Source of the DNA: Bacteroides intestinalis
GTDB lineage: Bacteria > Bacteroidota > Bacteroidia > Bacteroidales > Bacteroidaceae
Length of the DNA stretch: 64,000 nt
Assembly (NCBI RefSeq): GCF_902364365.1
Contig: NZ_CABJDN010000001.1
Location: forward strand, 760,936 to 824,935
Direction: 5' to 3'
Below the pieces are notes generated by a model. It made no database searches. It was not told the origin of the DNA and saw nothing but the letters and a program-made list of their open reading frames with translations. Of the stretch, positions 63,481 through 64,000 are shown piece after piece. Position 1 is the first letter of the stretch, and each line of letters begins with the position of its first letter. The translations under genes and the position numbers were made by a program.

Positions 63481-63488
63481 TAATTTTG
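63481..63488 (+). promoter_or_regulatory. Promoter -7 box (TAATTTTG)
   Basis: TAnnTTTG match 52 nt before ATG 63540, which heads the frameshifted start of the following gene. Confidence 0.5.
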
Positions 63489-63565
63489 TATTCGATATGT
63501 TATCATATTATAAATAAACAATTTTCAAATAATAGAATTATGGTCAAAAAAACATTATTGAAGAT

Positions 63566-63889
63566 GTGAAACTTTTCCGTGGTAAAGGTTTCCATGTTGT
63601 TTTTGAGAATGAGAGTGAAGAATTGAGTCGCGCAATGGAGTGCTTATTGCAGTGTCACAGTTGTTTACGCGTGGAGTATGAAGAACGTATACTTTTCTTG
63701 ACTCCTTTCGTACATCTGCTGGTCAGCAGGAATGAGGGGGCAAGACTGCATGGATTTCGTGCACTTGCCAATACCCTGCATCTGCTTATAGATTTCATGG
63801 ATGCGGATGGAAGTGGACATATGTTAAGTGCCAGAAGTATTGAAAAAGAGCTATATATGCTGTGCTCTGAGTTATATCCGAAGGACTAA
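63566..63889 (+). CDS. Small protein of unknown function, start disturbed by frameshift
   Basis: A 107-aa product from GTG 63566, containing cysteines (CLLQCHSCLRVEYEE, MLCSELYP) and helical segments; no family recognised. ATG 63540 opens a 9-codon frame that ends at TGA 63567-63569, overlapping the GTG. The two frames differ by one base across a run of seven A (63546-63552). With eight A, one frame would run MVKKNIIEDVKLFRG into the gene, giving about 116 aa. This may be a real loss, a programmed -1 slip, phase variation or a sequencing error. A promoter box and a terminator flank the gene, so it is probably expressed. Confidence 0.65.
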   Translation: MKLFRGKGFHVVFENESEELSRAMECLLQCHSCLRVEYEERILFLTPFVHLLVSRNEGARLHGFRALANTLHLLIDFMDADGSGHMLSARSIEKELYMLCSELYPKD

Positions 63890-63921
63890 TTCCTGTTTCC
63901 TTTTTTGATTTCCAAATAATA

Positions 63922-63960
63922 CAAAAACGGCTTTTTTCGCGAAAAGCCGTTTTTGGTATA
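63922..63960 (+). terminator. Rho-independent terminator
   Basis: A perfect 14-bp stem (CAAAAACGGCTTTT and complement) around TTCGCG. U-rich on both strands, so it can work in both directions. Confidence 0.88.
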
Positions 63961-64000
63961 TTGGTATATATGTCGGATCTTTGCAGAGTCAAAAAGATAA

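Overview
The window looks like Bacteroides chromosome (inference from gene content). Evidence is the paired SusC/SusD genes, a hybrid two-component sensor, NigD-like and DUF4221-type lipoproteins, a PorT homologue, TAnnTTTG -7 promoter boxes, few Shine-Dalgarno sequences and a tRNA without an encoded CCA. No phage, integrase or CRISPR array was seen.

Layout. 1-8.4 kb: the 3' part of a hybrid two-component sensor, a tricorn-like protease, an MBL-fold hydrolase, an unusual array of six 22-bp palindromic repeats and a NigD-like lipoprotein. 8.4-27.4 kb: a polysaccharide utilization locus. It has two minus-strand operons flanking a plus-strand AraC regulator. One runs esterase, TIM-barrel lipoprotein, SusC, SusD, DUF3823; the other runs GH130, sodium symporter, second TIM-barrel lipoprotein, GH2. 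A Tat-type FAD oxidoreductase lies nearby. The enzyme set points to a beta-mannoside-like, possibly acetylated glycan (inference). tRNA-Met(CAT) closes this region.

27.9-41.2 kb is the most novel part. It starts with a membrane-anchored winged-helix regulator and continues with four small NVEALA-type exported peptides having variable, cysteine-containing C-termini. Most are followed by a propeller-type lipoprotein. A tightly overlapping run then encodes a propeller lipoprotein, a thioredoxin-like/DUF1573 lipoprotein, an extra signal peptidase I, an O-antigen-ligase-like/TPR membrane protein, a transglutaminase-like lipoprotein and a small LuxR-type HTH protein. Part of the cassette has been duplicated (1857 bp apart), leaving a gene fragment. 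I read it as a candidate system that makes, exports, matures and senses small peptides; this is inference.

41.3-53.9 kb is mostly housekeeping: START-like protein, LptF/LptG permease, RibBA, aspartate aminotransferase, a 56-aa 2[4Fe-4S] ferredoxin, PorT, an active histidine kinase beside a degenerate pseudo-kinase, DnaX and an FtsB/DivIC protein. 53.9-64 kb holds a patatin/outer-membrane-barrel protein, a 140-bp inverted-repeat element, an AraC regulator divergent from an RND efflux operon that contains a previously hidden 39-aa membrane protein, and a small unknown gene whose start is disturbed by a homopolymer frameshift.
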